Position numbers and translations under genes: made by a program
Assembly (NCBI GenBank): GCA_016169945.1
Contig: JADLSH010000369.1
Span: forward strand, 3,534,001-3,598,000
DNA from: Trachythela sp. YZ-2020
Taxonomy: Eukaryota > Cnidaria > Anthozoa > Malacalcyonacea > Clavulariidae
Length of the DNA stretch: 64,000 nucleotides
Direction of reading: 5' to 3'
The notes under the pieces: model-generated
The model's input: only the letters and a program-made list of their open reading frames with translations
The model's database searches: none
What the model was told of the DNA's origin: nothing
Shown: one piece after another, positions 1 to 10,757 of the stretch
Numbering within the stretch: position 1 is the stretch's first letter
Layout of the letters: the number at the start of each line of letters is the position of its first letter

Positions 1-659
1 GGTCGGACTGATGTTCTCTTTATATATGTTAATTACAAACAACAGCCTGCAAACAAAAACTTTTGTACAACGTGCAAACAAAAACTTTGTATTCTTAAAG
101 TTCTTGTGACATTGATTAATACTACATCCGTACATGGTAGAGTACAATATAGTACAACTTTATATATAGTTTTTAGTTTGACAGGTTCTTTTTAATTTTA
201 ACTATTTGTGACGAGATTAATTTCAGTCGATCTCGACAAATCGGTTGATATGTTGAACCAATAGGGAATAAATTACCATTGGTTGTCGGTTATCATGAAA
301 TAATTTATATTTTCTGTATAATTTATGCGAGTATGATAAGTTTAGTTCACTCCTGCGTATCTCCCAATTGCCACTAGTGAAAGGGCACCGGCTTCCGCTG
401 GTAATGTAGCGACGGTTATCAGTTAAAGTTTCCACTGAATCATTCGTTCCCATCCGCTCAAATTACGATCCGATAGCCCAAAACATTCTCCAAAATATCA
501 ACATGATTTACTGAATAATTTGCGAACGTCTATAGTATCGAACAAAGGTTGCAAGGCAAAAAAGAATATGATCTACTAGATTTTGAATATAGCCATTTTA
601 GCCATAAATATAAGTGGATTAGAAGAGTTATATAAGCAAGCGCCATCTTTGATATAATG
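1..659. other. Unassigned flanking DNA left of the gypsy element
   Basis: No gene, tandem array or terminal repeat is recognised here. The longest ORF (223-453, minus, 76 codons) has no family motif that I know. The stretch ends at the 4-bp target duplication of the gypsy element (660-663), so with the element removed it would lie next to 14,408 and may be intron or upstream DNA of the peroxidase gene. Confidence 0.4.
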
Positions 660-663
660 CTCA

Positions 664-904
664 TGTTAGCCTCGTTAGTACAGGTCCTTATAAAATACGT
701 ATACACCACGTTGTACTCCAAAACGTTATTAATACTACAATTGACTAGTGATTATACACTTTTTAACCTCTATACATCTGACTTCAGACTACCATACATG
801 CTACTATGATATATGAGATACCTCCTTGTCAGTTGTCAGTTCAAACCTACGTCACAGATTAAATTAAGTAATTGTAGATTACAGCCTAATAATACAGCTT
901 AACA
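664..904 (-). repeat. 3' LTR of the gypsy element
   Basis: This 241-bp repeat has TG...CA-type ends (TGTTAGCC at 664, CAGCTTAACA ending at 904). It is matched by 8,560-8,770 plus 14,370-14,403. Seen on the plus strand it is the left LTR; since the coding runs on the minus strand it is the 3' copy. Confidence 0.9.
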
Positions 905-920
905 TATTCCCCCTCTTAAA
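905..920 (-). other. Polypurine tract of the gypsy element
   Basis: Read on the minus strand this is TTTAAGAGGGGGAATA directly before the 3' LTR, the expected position and composition of the plus-strand primer of an LTR element. Confidence 0.75.
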
Positions 921-1172
921 ATAAGTATCGTCCCGTGACAGTTGGGATTTTTTAACATGCTTATACTCTAAGTACAGTACCATGTGGTACTTTGTTAGTC
1001 CAGAAACGTGTGTTTCTCATTAATCTATCACAGCACTACAAAACCTTTTCAGATCCTACTTATCACCTATCTACTTCGTCAACTTCGTAACCAAAATAAT
1101 ACGCTGCAGCTTGTATCACCGTGGTATAAACGTCTACTTATCTCGCCTGATAGCTTCTGGATACTGTGCATC

Positions 1173-2183
1173 CTAAATAATATTGTAAAGTTTGGAGCAT
1201 ACACTGGTTGCTGGTGGTTGGCTGATGGGAGAGGTATGTTGGAGTGGGGAAATGGGGAAATGGATAAGGTGTGGATGGACAAAGGGAAAGGGTCTATTCA
1301 CTGAAAACATCAAGGGAGGTGGCCACGTAAACGGAGGAGGTGGTGGAGTTGTTGCTGTTATGTAGAATACATTTGCTGGGTCGACTTGGCCAGGTCCGTA
1401 ATATGTCAAACGGTCAGGTGGGTGCCTTGATCTTCTCGCTCTTGGTTGTTCAATCTGTGCTGGTAAGTCTGGAACAATCTCCGTCGCGACTGCGTTCTCC
1501 ATTTCGACTGCGTTTCCATTCTCGTTAATTCTCGACTGCGTTTCCGTTCTCGTTCTCGACTGCGTTTCCGTTCTCGTTCTCGACTGTGTTTTCGTTCTCG
1601 TTCTCGACTGTGTTTTCGTTCTCGTTCTCGACTGCGTTTTAGTTCTCGTTCTCGACTGCGTTTTCGTTCTCGTTTTCGACTGCGTTCTCGGAAGAAGGGT
1701 TAGGGCTTGTATCTCTGGGATTGACGCTTACTACGACTTCGGGTGGGTCTTCGTCATCACTAGAGAACTCGCTGCTGTTTGCTCTCGGATTAACGAGTTC
1801 CGGTTGCCGTCTGTTACTTGGCCGTGGTAGTGGAGCTCCATCGGTCTTTAGGCTGTCCATTGGCAAGAAATCACACGGAAGGAGAAGATTTCTATGCAAC
1901 GTTCTCCTCTTCGTCCCAGTACCTTCTGGTTTAACCTCGTAAACTGGACTTTCCGTACTCTTCCTTCGCACAACAAAACGTGGATGTCCTTTTCCTAGTA
2001 TGATCTCAGCTTTCCAGGACCACCCCGTTCACTCAAGTTCCGTACCAATACTCTATCACTGGGATGTAGTACTGAACTCCGTACCCAACGATCGTAGTGT
2101 TTCTTCGCTTTATCACCTCTCTCCTTCGCCTTTCGTCCAGCCAGCTGATATGCCTCATGCATGGCGTTTTTCCACTCTGACAC
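1173..2183 (-). pseudogene. Gypsy pol C-terminal tail with repeat expansion
   Basis: The minus-strand reading after the integrase core continues as a basic segment (1,995-2,183, with KKHYDRWVR and DRVLVRNL), as commonly seen after gypsy integrases. It then continues as an acidic and serine-rich tail (1,639-1,971) and a proline-rich end (1,173-1,502, with RRSRHPPDRLTYYGP). The three parts lie in different frames, so at least two frameshifts have occurred. From 1,530 to 1,695 the DNA is a degenerate tandem repeat of GTTCTCGTTCTCGACTGCGT units that encodes ENAV/ENEN repeats. No env gene is visible. Confidence 0.6.
1530..1695. repeat. Tandem repeat, GTTCTCGTTCTCGACTGCGT-like unit
   Basis: About seven degenerate copies of a roughly 24-bp unit built from GTTCTC and GACTGCGTTTTC blocks. 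It lies inside the pol C-terminal reading frame on the minus strand and expands an Asn/Glu/Val-rich stretch there. Confidence 0.8.
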
Positions 2184-2279
2184 GTACTGGGGATAGGTCT
2201 TACTGGTGGTTACTAGGTTGGGATCTAGCAGAAGGTCAATTGGTAGTCGGGGGTGTCGTCCAAAGAGGAGAAGGAATGG

Positions 2280-3920
2280 TCAATACCCGGTTGTGTCGTT
2301 CCGTGTACAATTGTACGCATGTACAACCTTGTTGACATGGTCTTTCCAGCGTGACTTTTGATTTTCGGAGAGTGTTCTGAGCATATCCAACAACGTCCTA
2401 TTAAATCTTTCCACTTGACCGTTGCCCTGCGGATGGTAAGGGGTCGTCCGGGAATGCTTCACGCCACAAAGTTGTTCCAGCCTTCCGAGGAGTTGATTCT
2501 CGAATTCTCCGCCCTGGTCGTGATGGAATTTGGCGGGAAACCCAAAACGTAACACGAAATCGTTGGAAAGCTTCTCTACAACGATTTTTCCAGCTTTGTT
2601 TCGAGTAGGGTAAGCTTGAGCGTATCGCGTAAAGTGATCAACGATCAGTAAGATGTACTCAAACCCACCACTCGACTTCTCCAGATGAACAAAATCGATT
2701 GACACCAACTCGAATGACGAAGAAGTTATAATCGGTTGCAGTGGAGCTCGTATCTTCAGCCATGGAGGTTTTTGTTTCACGCAGCGACACACTTTCTTTA
2801 CGTAATGTTCAACGTCTCGTTGCATACGAGGCGCGCCAGTAGAACCGATCTCTAGCCAGATGTAGAACACGATCAGAACCAAGATGACCCATGTTGTTGT
2901 GGAGTTCCCTACCACGCAATGGTACTTTCTGGGTAGGACTATTTGATCATGTGTCCCTCTCTTCCGCCGTAACACTCCGTCTGAACCAATTGACAGTCTC
3001 TGCCATTCATGGAGAAGCGATTGTGTCTCGGTTGATTCACGGGCTCGCTCACTTGTCGTAGGTCGTTTAGCTGCTTTGATAAAGGAGTATACTTTACCAA
3101 TAACACTATCTTCGATTTGGGCTAGTCTTATGTCATCGACTTCCAATGTTGATCCGTTGCTCTTTCGGATTCTTGATGCGTCAACATCTAGGATGCTTGG
3201 GTCGTTGATCAATGAAGATACCCAGTTTACCTTTCCCTGCTCTTGGAGTTTTACTGTTTGGATTATTGTCCGTAACTCATCTTGTGTCGTCTCCGCAGTA
3301 CATAATTTCATGTAGTTGTCCATATCTTTTGGCGCTCGAGATATTGTGTCGGCGTCAGCGTTTGCTTTCCCAAGTCGATAACGAATGGTGAAGTTGAAAT
3401 CTGCTAACTCCCCTACCCACCTAAGTCCTGTTGCGTTCAATTTGGCAGTAGACAAAACATATGTCAATGGGTTGTTATCAGTGAACACAACAAAACTTGG
3501 CGCATAGTAGAGATAGTCTCTGAACTGTTCGCAAATTGCCCACTTCAGAGCGAGGAATTCTAACTTGCCGGAATGACGATGGTAGTTTTTCTCAGCTGTC
3601 GTTAACGTGCGAGGACCGTAAGCGATGACACGTAGAATATCATTCTGTTGTTGGTAAAGTACAGCGCCCAAACCGCTTTCGGATGCGTCAGTGTGCAACA
3701 CGAAGGGACTATTAGGTTCCGAATAAGCCATTACTGGAACGCTCACAAGACATTGAATGAGTCTCTCCAAGGCCGATTGATGGGATGTCGTCCAAGAGAT
3801 TTGTTGGTTTGGGGGTGGCTGATTGCGATATTTCCGCTTGGGATTAGCGTCAGTTTCATCGTGGACGACTAGCTTGATCAAGATCGTAAATTGGTTTGGC
3901 GATTCTTGAGAAGTTTTCAA
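2280..3920 (-). pseudogene. Gypsy pol: RNase H and integrase
   Basis: This 546-codon open stretch contains the RNase H domain first ([16 protein letters not shown] with the first Asp, then [10 protein letters not shown] with the Glu, then VVFTDNNPL with the second Asp). Later comes the integrase core with DDE-like residues: [20 protein letters not shown] and [12 protein letters not shown] Cys pair before the core ([11 protein letters not shown]) is what is left of the zinc-binding region. It is the longest intact part of the element. The upstream RT lies in other frames, so the polyprotein is broken. Confidence 0.9.
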
Positions 3921-4930
3921 TGTACCGACGATTATAGTTTAAGAATCCCATTAGTTTACGGACTTCGTTTACAGTCTTTGGTGTGGTTTCTTTCTTGCGA
4001 AGAATTGGAGCAACCGTAGATGGATCCAGCTTGTATCCTTTTCAGACACGATTCTTCCAAGAAACAAGACCTCGCGTTTAAACATGGTACATTTTCTTGG
4101 TTTTAGCTTGACACCGTGTGCTTTGAGGCGTTGAAGCACTTTCTGAAGATGTTCAAGGTGTTCGTCGAAGGATTTGCTGAACACGATGATATCATCCAGG
4201 TATGGCACGCATATGTCATCCCGTAGATCCCCCAAACATGTTTCCATGAAACGTTGGAAGGAAGCTGGTGCATTGCATAGCCCAAATGGGATCCGAACCC
4301 ACCCATACAGTCCCCATGGCGTGATAAAGGCAGTAAGAGGTTGACTTTCGACTTTAAGGAACCCTTGATGGTAGGCTTTACCCTGATCAAGTACCGAAAA
4401 CTACGAGCTCCCACCGAAATTGTCAAGGGTTTCCTGGATCCTCGGTATTGGATGACGATCTACTTGACTTTTCTTGTTTACAGGCGTAGGCTCTGGTCCT
4501 TCTTTCTTACACAAACCACAGGCGAGCTATAAGATGAAGTCGATCTGCGAATAAAGTTTTTATTCAACAAGTCTTCGATATATGCTTTCACCTCTGGATA
4601 TAGTGGTCGGGGCACAGCGACATAGTTCTTCTGAACAGGTGTGGTATCGTTGAGTTTGATATCCATTTGAAGCTCCGTGATGCATCCAACGTCATCATCA
4701 TCTACGGCAAACGCATCAGCCTCTTCGATAAGCAGCTGTGTGGCAGCTTTTCTTTGCTCGCCGTTTAAATCTCCCAAATCCACATCGTCCAAGTGTTTTG
4801 GCCAGTTCGTTGTTTGGTCACCATTGTTGTTAGGGGTTTTGGTTTCTTTATTTAGTTTTGGAGATGACTTTTCAGCTGCGTCTGTTTTTAATTTCTCCTC
4901 GACTGGGGTAACTGATTGAATAAGTTGTAG
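3921..4930 (-). pseudogene. Gypsy pol: reverse transcriptase, frameshifted
   Basis: On the minus strand 4,478-4,792 gives the RT start (SSYSSPVVCVRKKDQSLR). The middle is in other frames ([18 protein letters not shown] text near 4,300-4,370). At 3,969-4,247 the frame carries the catalytic YLDD motif ([19 protein letters not shown]) and the thumb region. At least three frame changes separate these pieces, so no functional RT can be made. Confidence 0.85.
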
Positions 4931-4949
4931 GTGTCCTAGAACGTAATTA

Positions 4950-5160
4950 TTGTAAGATCAATCTTACAATAATTAATAAATTGTGCTACTTGGCCCCTTG
5001 TCGTTTAGCCATTTGGTTGTTTCGGGGTGCCAGCTCCTACATTCAAAATATAAGTCATATCAATAGATAAAAAAAGGAATAATGTAAATCAAAAAAATGT
5101 AATTGTGTGATTGTTTAGGGAGCAATAAATTGTCATTGTCATTGTCATTGTCATTAAATT
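4950..5160 (-). mobile_element. Truncated LINE 3' tail inserted in gypsy pol
   Basis: The stretch between the protease and RT frames has no coding match. It ends with AGGGAGCAATAAATTGTCAT followed by repeats of CATTGT at about 5,125-5,160. Simple-repeat tails of this kind are typical of CR1/L2-type LINE 3' ends. If so, the insert is in plus orientation relative to the window and opposite to the gypsy element. A short palindrome (TTATTGTAAGATCAATCTTA region, about 4,946-4,970) lies at its left edge. Confidence 0.5.
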
Positions 5161-5212
5161 GTCATTAGAACCGTCCTGTTCGGTAATACTATGTCATGCT
5201 TGGTTGTATTCT

Positions 5213-6126
5213 TCACTTCACTTCCACTCGGCTAGATTTCCCTGCCATTGCTGTCAATAATGTGTCCGAAACTTGGAGACCAGATGGCCACTGACCGTTC
5301 TCATCAGCTTCGAATACAACTGGTGTGGGTTTATCTAGCGGACCAGTGTTTACTCTGCAGCTCACTTTAAGAGATTTTCCCCGAGGTATGACCACATCTT
5401 TTTTGCAGGTCTTTACGAGGCATAATTCATCGTGGTTTACTCCGTTCACGAAATCAACAAGAGCCGTTGCATTACAAACATTTACGCCAACTAAAGCAGT
5501 TGCCATCTCGTTACCTTGCAGATTATTGACTTTGATCAAGTGTTCTATTGCATTGAAGCCAATCAATGGAAGTTCCATTTCCTCACTTGCTACTAAAAAC
5601 GGAACAGAAACTACGTGCTCAGAATCTCCAATTTGGAGATCCAGTTCGACCCATCCTTTGTACGGTATGCTACTACCATTGGCTGCAGGCAAGGTAAGAT
5701 CACCATCCAGTAACTCGCTAACATCTCTAACCAACACGCTAGGAAAGTTCCTCTTTATGAAGCTGGCCGAAACGATAGAGACTTGGGCCCGGTGTCCCAC
5801 AGAATCTCTGCTCTTTTTCCGTTAAGCTTCGCTTTCATTGAACATCTCCTACCTACCAGGCCAACTACCTTTTGGTGTTGTTTTGGTGTTAGATGGCTGA
5901 CGAAAATACCCGAATTCGCGTCTGTCGCCTGTTTCCTGTTTTGGATTTGCTGCTTGATGGCGTTACACAATGTTCTATGCTGTGGCCAATGATTTCGTTG
6001 GCATTTCGTACCACAGTAGTTTACAAGTTTACAACATTCACAACGCCAAAAAGTCTGTTCCAAGACATGATTGCAGCCGTTGCACTGATGGGACACTTTA
6101 TTTTCTTCGGCTAATCCCTGTCCCAC
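5213..6126 (-). pseudogene. Gypsy pol start: MYND zinc finger plus aspartic protease
   Basis: The frame at 5,755-6,126 begins just before the gag frame ends (overlap at 6,111-6,126) and encodes a MYND-type zinc finger: CNGC, then CECC, then YCGTKCQRNHW and QHRTLC, matching the C-x2-C ... C-x2-C ... YC-x3-CQ ... H-x3-C pattern. It is followed by the protease active-site region (AEILWDTG). The DTG box is split by a frameshift near 5,785-5,800, after which AQVSIVSASF continues in another frame (5,213-5,800), with LPLIGFNAIEHLI as the later protease core. A MYND finger at the N-terminus of a gypsy pol is unusual to my knowledge. Confidence 0.8.
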
Positions 6127-7771
6127 GCTTGGGGTAGCTGTCTTCCGTTTCCCTGATTCTTTCGAGGCATATTCTTCTCACACTCTGAAGCGATGTGTCC
6201 CAACCCTCCGCATGCAAAACAGTAGGGAACTTTAGCAATGACTACGAGTACGACTACGAGTACGAGATTCGTCATTTTCGCGCCAAACGCCGTGTTGTTT
6301 GCATACGCCATCTCGCAAAAGTCGTAGTCGTTCGGCTTTTGACTACGAGATTTTTGATAAATCTCGTACTCAAAGGCCCGACGACTACGACTTTTGCAAG
6401 ATGGCGTATGCAAACAACACGCAAAAATGACGAATCTCGTACTTGTAGTCGTACTCGCAGTCACTGCTAAAGCTCCCTATTGTCTGCAGGTGCCGCCGAG
6501 TTTACGTTTTTTGCAGGCTTGACACCCTCGTCCACGGAACCGCGTGATATTCGGTGGTTCCCGATCGTTGTACGACTCGTTCCGATCGTCTTTCGGGACA
6601 TAATCGCATCGAGTGGCTTGTTGTCGTTTCAGGTTTTCGACTTCCATCCTCATTTCCCGAATTTCAGCCAGAATTTGTGGGTTGCTGTCAACAGATTTCT
6701 TCGACTCATCAATTTCGCACGAATTAATTTTGGCAAGCCTTCTTTCAGATGCGAGCTTGTTTTGTCTTTCCGCTTGGTGGGACGCCAACTCGTTAACGTG
6801 TCTCATTAAGTCTTCGTCTATCAACGGGGATGATCGAAGAATGGGTCGCAAATTCGCCGCGAGAATATCGTCTCGAAGACCGGTCTCAAAGGATTTCATG
6901 AACATCTTTTGGATTAGGGGTTCATCGTAGTGGACTTCGCAGTCTGATTCTTTGCTTGCGAAACCTACTTTGTTACGTAAGTCGAGCGCGCGAAGGAGAA
7001 ACTGCTGTGCTGTCTCTTTCGGGTGTTGAAAGATCATAGCCAGCTGTTGGTACAGTTCCGATGTAGATTTCTCTCGATAATGCACCCGAAGGATCTTTCT
7101 TAGTTTGGGGAGGGACAAATCATTCAGTGTTTCTACGTAACTACGCATAAGCTGCTGTGCAAGGAGATAACGCGAATCACAGCGTCGACAATTTCGCATT
7201 CATTATACTGGCGCTTTAATCCGGAATCGATTTGATGAGTGAGTGACACAAATGTTAGTTTGTCCGTTTGACCTGGCTCACCAATTTGTCCTGAAATCTT
7301 GAATTCGCGACGCAAAAATGACTCACTGGCAGGAAGTTTTGTTTCTTTAGGGCTTTCTAGTTTATCTGCGTTATCTTTTGATTTTGTCGCTAGTTTAGAC
7401 AACATGTTGTCCATTTCCGCTTGTTGTTTTTGTTTTAACTCATCAATTTGCTTCTTTAATTCGCTTAGCGCATCATCGGGTTCATTTTTCTGCGGTTCAG
7501 GTTTCAAAGACTTAATAGCCTTTTGAACCCACTCAACTTTCTGTGCCATTTCTCCCTCTGTGTTTAGACTTTGCTCGATCGGTTTTTGAATAAGTTTCGT
7601 TGCGGCTATTTTGCTTTTACCCGCGAGTTCAATGTTTAATTTAATCCAAACCGCGAATTCTTTTAATTCACCCTGGTTCTTATTGTATAGTAGAGACTCT
7701 AGCCCAAACTGTAACTCTTCGAGATCTTCCGTGGTCATGCTATTTATGCGAGATTTTACAAGTTCAATCAT
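6111..7771 (-). pseudogene. Gypsy gag with zinc knuckle
   Basis: Gag starts at 7,771 on the minus strand (MIELVKSRINSM), with a coiled-coil-rich N-terminal part (LSELKKQIDELKQKQQ). A frameshift lies in the 7,133-7,199 overlap. The capsid-like part follows (ETAQQFLLRALDLRNKVGF) in the 6,477-7,199 frame. A Cys pair (RGRGCQACKKRK) and a CCHC knuckle (CFACGGLGHIASEC) close the protein. These two Cys clusters are separated by a 263-bp palindromic insertion at 6,220-6,482. Confidence 0.8.
6220..6482. repeat. Inverted repeat (arms about 120 bp) inside gag
   Basis: The left arm reads AGTAGGGAACTTTAGCAATG onward and the right arm is its near-perfect reverse complement ending at 6,482, with blocks such as GTGTTGTTTGCATACGCCAT repeated inverted. 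The outermost bases of the left arm are gag coding sequence, so the palindrome seems to mirror part of gag itself rather than being only a MITE. Confidence 0.8.
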
Positions 7772-7816
7772 ACAGACTATAGTATACTAGCATCAAAACA
7801 TTGTTCGATTCTCTAA

Positions 7817-8349
7817 AGCCGGTTTTCCACTTGCGAATTTTTTCGCGCGAAGCGGGTTATTTCGTGCGAATAATTTCGCACGAAAAGTTGTTGCATTTCC
7901 ACGAGCGATCGAAAAATCATAGCGCCAAATATAAAATTCAAAACAAAATGGCGGCATTGAATCGTAGAGTTTACGCTGTTTATCAAATGTTATCGCTGTT
8001 TACGTCCCAAAGACATCTATATTTTCTTAATTCTCCTATGAAGACTTCCTTATCAAAGTTAACCAACGACTGTTGACGATTTAATTCATCATTTGTACAT
8101 GTCTCGGACCTCTCGATGTCTTGTTGAATATCCGCCATTTTGAAAGATGATGAAAGCGAGATGAAAATTCTGAAATCTGATTGGCTAGCGACTTCTTTCG
8201 CCGCGAAAAAGTAGAAATCATTCGAACTCCTATTTTCGTCGCCGCGAACAGTTTGCGAATTTTATCGCCATATGACAATTACGTAATTGACAAAACACGC
8301 ATGCGTAAAGGCGAAAAAAACGAAAAAATTCGCAAGTGGAAAACCGGCT
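7817..8349. mobile_element. Harbinger-like MITE in the gypsy leader
   Basis: Terminal inverted repeats AGCCGGTTTTCCACTTGCGA open and close this 533-bp element, with the 3-bp direct repeat TAA at 7,814-7,816 and 8,350-8,352. TIR type and TWA duplication fit PIF/Harbinger. Short ORFs inside have no recognised domain. It lies between the gypsy primer-binding site and gag. Confidence 0.75.
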
Positions 8350-8540
8350 TAATAGCAATGTTTTCGTCCTTTAACGCGAATTCCCGATTCATGCGGTCTC
8401 TTTCACAAATAAACGCACAGAACATCAACTTTTCCTACCAACATATTTTCTTTAAGAAACAAATTAAAACGATCTCACGTCGAATAAGTTGCGCGGTCTT
8501 GACTCGCTGTCTCGCTTCATCTCGAGAATAAATAACCTTG

Positions 8541-8559
8541 TCCTGCCGGGGTCGCCAAA
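8541..8559 (-). other. Candidate primer-binding site of the gypsy element
   Basis: Directly after the 5' LTR on the minus strand the sequence reads TTTGGCGACCCCGGCAGGA. A TGG start two bases after the LTR is the usual pattern for a tRNA 3'-end primer. The tRNA is not assigned. Confidence 0.55.
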
Positions 8560-8770
8560 TGTTAGCCTCGTTAGTACAGGTCCTTATAAAATACGTATAC
8601 ACCACGTTGTACTCCAAAACGTTATTAATACTACAATTCACTAGTGATTATACACTTTTTAACCTCTATATATCTGACTTCAGATTACAATACATGCTAC
8701 TATGATATAATTATGATATACCTCCTTGTCAGTTGTCAGTTCAAACCCACGTCACAGATTAAATTAAGTA
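8560..8770 (-). repeat. 5' LTR of the gypsy element, first part (split)
   Basis: Matches 664-870 with a few differences and stops abruptly at AAATTAAGTA. The missing rest of the LTR is found at 14,370-14,403. Confidence 0.9.
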
Positions 8771-9500
8771 AAGCAAATTTATAGACAATATATAAATTTA
8801 AGTTAATGAGACAACGCGTTGAAGCTAGTATGTTAAGCAAGATATCAGATAAGTTTCTGTTTCAAAAGCGGTGATTCCTTCCGTCCAGGCCTCAAGGAAT
8901 GCATTGCTTAGTTTTACTTATTGACAGATAGTTCAAAGATCATTTTGATCATTAATTGGGTATGCTTTCACGTGGGCAGGCCTTGATAATTCATGGTAAC
9001 GCTTCCTACTAACAAATTGACCAATCATAACGCGCAATATAACACAACTTAATTAGCGCATAACTTGCAGGATGCTAACAAGATCATATCATTTATACTG
9101 AGCGCTTCGCTTACTCAGGTTATTGAAATAATTTCCCACCCACCCACCTCCTTGGCTATTCAGCCTGACGTTTGCTCTAAGTCACCTTGAATATATTCAA
9201 AATTGCAAATTCATCGATATAATATTGGTACGGTAGTTAATATATCAGTGGAAATAATAGCTATTATATACAAATGAAAGCAGCTATCATCAACTATACT
9301 GGATCAAGGTCACATTTTGGAAAGAGACACAAACAATGTTGCTGCTAGATAATGCACTGATGTATATAGTTAAAAACCAGCGTTTTCGGTCGCAGACTAT
9401 TTTGTTATTTTGGTTAATAAATTTGTGGTTCGGGTTGAAGTCTCCAAAATGTCAACTTCAGGTCCATAGACTCAATAAACGTCACACATATACCATATAA

Positions 9501-10618
9501 CTAGTAGTTACTATCGCAAGGAAAGTACTGCCTAAGCATCTTTTGTAGTATTAAACGTATTAAATAGTCTGTGAACAGTAAATCATAGCATAGTGATCAT
9601 AGTTAACTATTAGTGCATGAGTACTGAATATACTGTACGAGAAAGAATAGAAATAATCTTTAATTTATATGAAGTACTTCACACAACCGGAGGGAGTCAA
9701 AGAGAAAGAAATCATTCATTTGCTTTATTAAGGCCATCATATAGCCCTCTAATATTAAAATAGCATGACTGTTATTAAAGAAAATATGCAAAAGTGCTGT
9801 ACGTATGAATATCATGGTAAGGAAATTCAATTTCCCAAACAGTTATAACAAGCCCTTGAAACCAAATTTGGTTTTCATTTTTGCCAATTTGTTCTTCCAC
9901 CACAATAGGTAGATCACTATTTATAGTTTGACCTTACGTCCACGGGTAGATTGTTTATATTTTGAGCTACCTCCACGGGTAGATTGTTTATCAGTATTTT
10001 GTGCTACCTCCACGGGTAGATTTATACCACTATTTGTCATCGTACTACATGTATTCGTACATGAATTATTAACAGTAACAATTGTTGGTAAGTTATCTAT
10101 AGACAAAAATTCTACACCAGGGTCTTGGACTAATAGGCCATTATTCAGAGCTCTTAAGTACATCTTGTCTCCTTGTATTAAGACGCTATGCCGCTATTAA
10201 ATGTTGTATAAACGACCATGCGGACAATGGGATATTTCGGGCTGTAAGGGCTGTAAGAAGCGCCGATAAACTCATAAAAGCACATTGCTTGCCTCTAGAA
10301 TGAACACTAAACCGTTCATCGCCTTGATGGATATTAGCAGGAAGAAATAAAACCATACCTTATGCCTGGTTTCTTCGAGAAGTGTTCGTATATTTTGCAT
10401 CAAGTCAGACCAGAATAAAAAGCTTGCAAATTTGCGCACGCAATTCAATATTTTTCTCTTACTCCGCTCCGGTGCCCCCCGGAATTACGACATCTTAAAT
10501 ATGGACAGACGCGAGATCGAAATCTCGACAATACATAAATCGGCCCGAAAGACTGGGTCGAGTGAACTCTGGAGAAACCTTAGCATGTCAAAATTAGGAG
10601 TGCTGCCTGCGGCAGCAA
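9501..10618 (-). mobile_element. Helitron-like element, copy 1
   Basis: The left end CTAGTAGTTACTATCGCAAG and the right end GCTGCCTGCGGCAGCAA are shared with the copy at 25,397-27,307. The right end forms a perfect 6-bp stem with a 3-base loop. On the minus strand the last bases are CTAG, as at many Helitron 3' termini. The minus-strand ORF at 9,921-10,163 (KYKQSTRGRK, MYLRALNNGLLVQDPG) is homologous to the protease-like ORF of copy 2 but shortened. Short repeats of CCACGGGTAGATTGTTTAT are found at 9,940-10,025. Confidence 0.55.
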
Positions 10619-10757
10619 ATAAGGACATATAGGGGTTTATATAGGGGTTTATCGCCCCTTGGTCAGGTTAAGGACTGCCCGTATGGGTCTAGCACTCTGG
10701 GTCAAGTTAAGGACTGTCCATAGGGGTTTCATTCACCTCGGTCAAGTTAAGAACTGT

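Noticed and set aside
7801..8531. ORFs in the gypsy leader
   Set aside because: They lie in the Harbinger-like MITE and in the LTR leader and have no motif.
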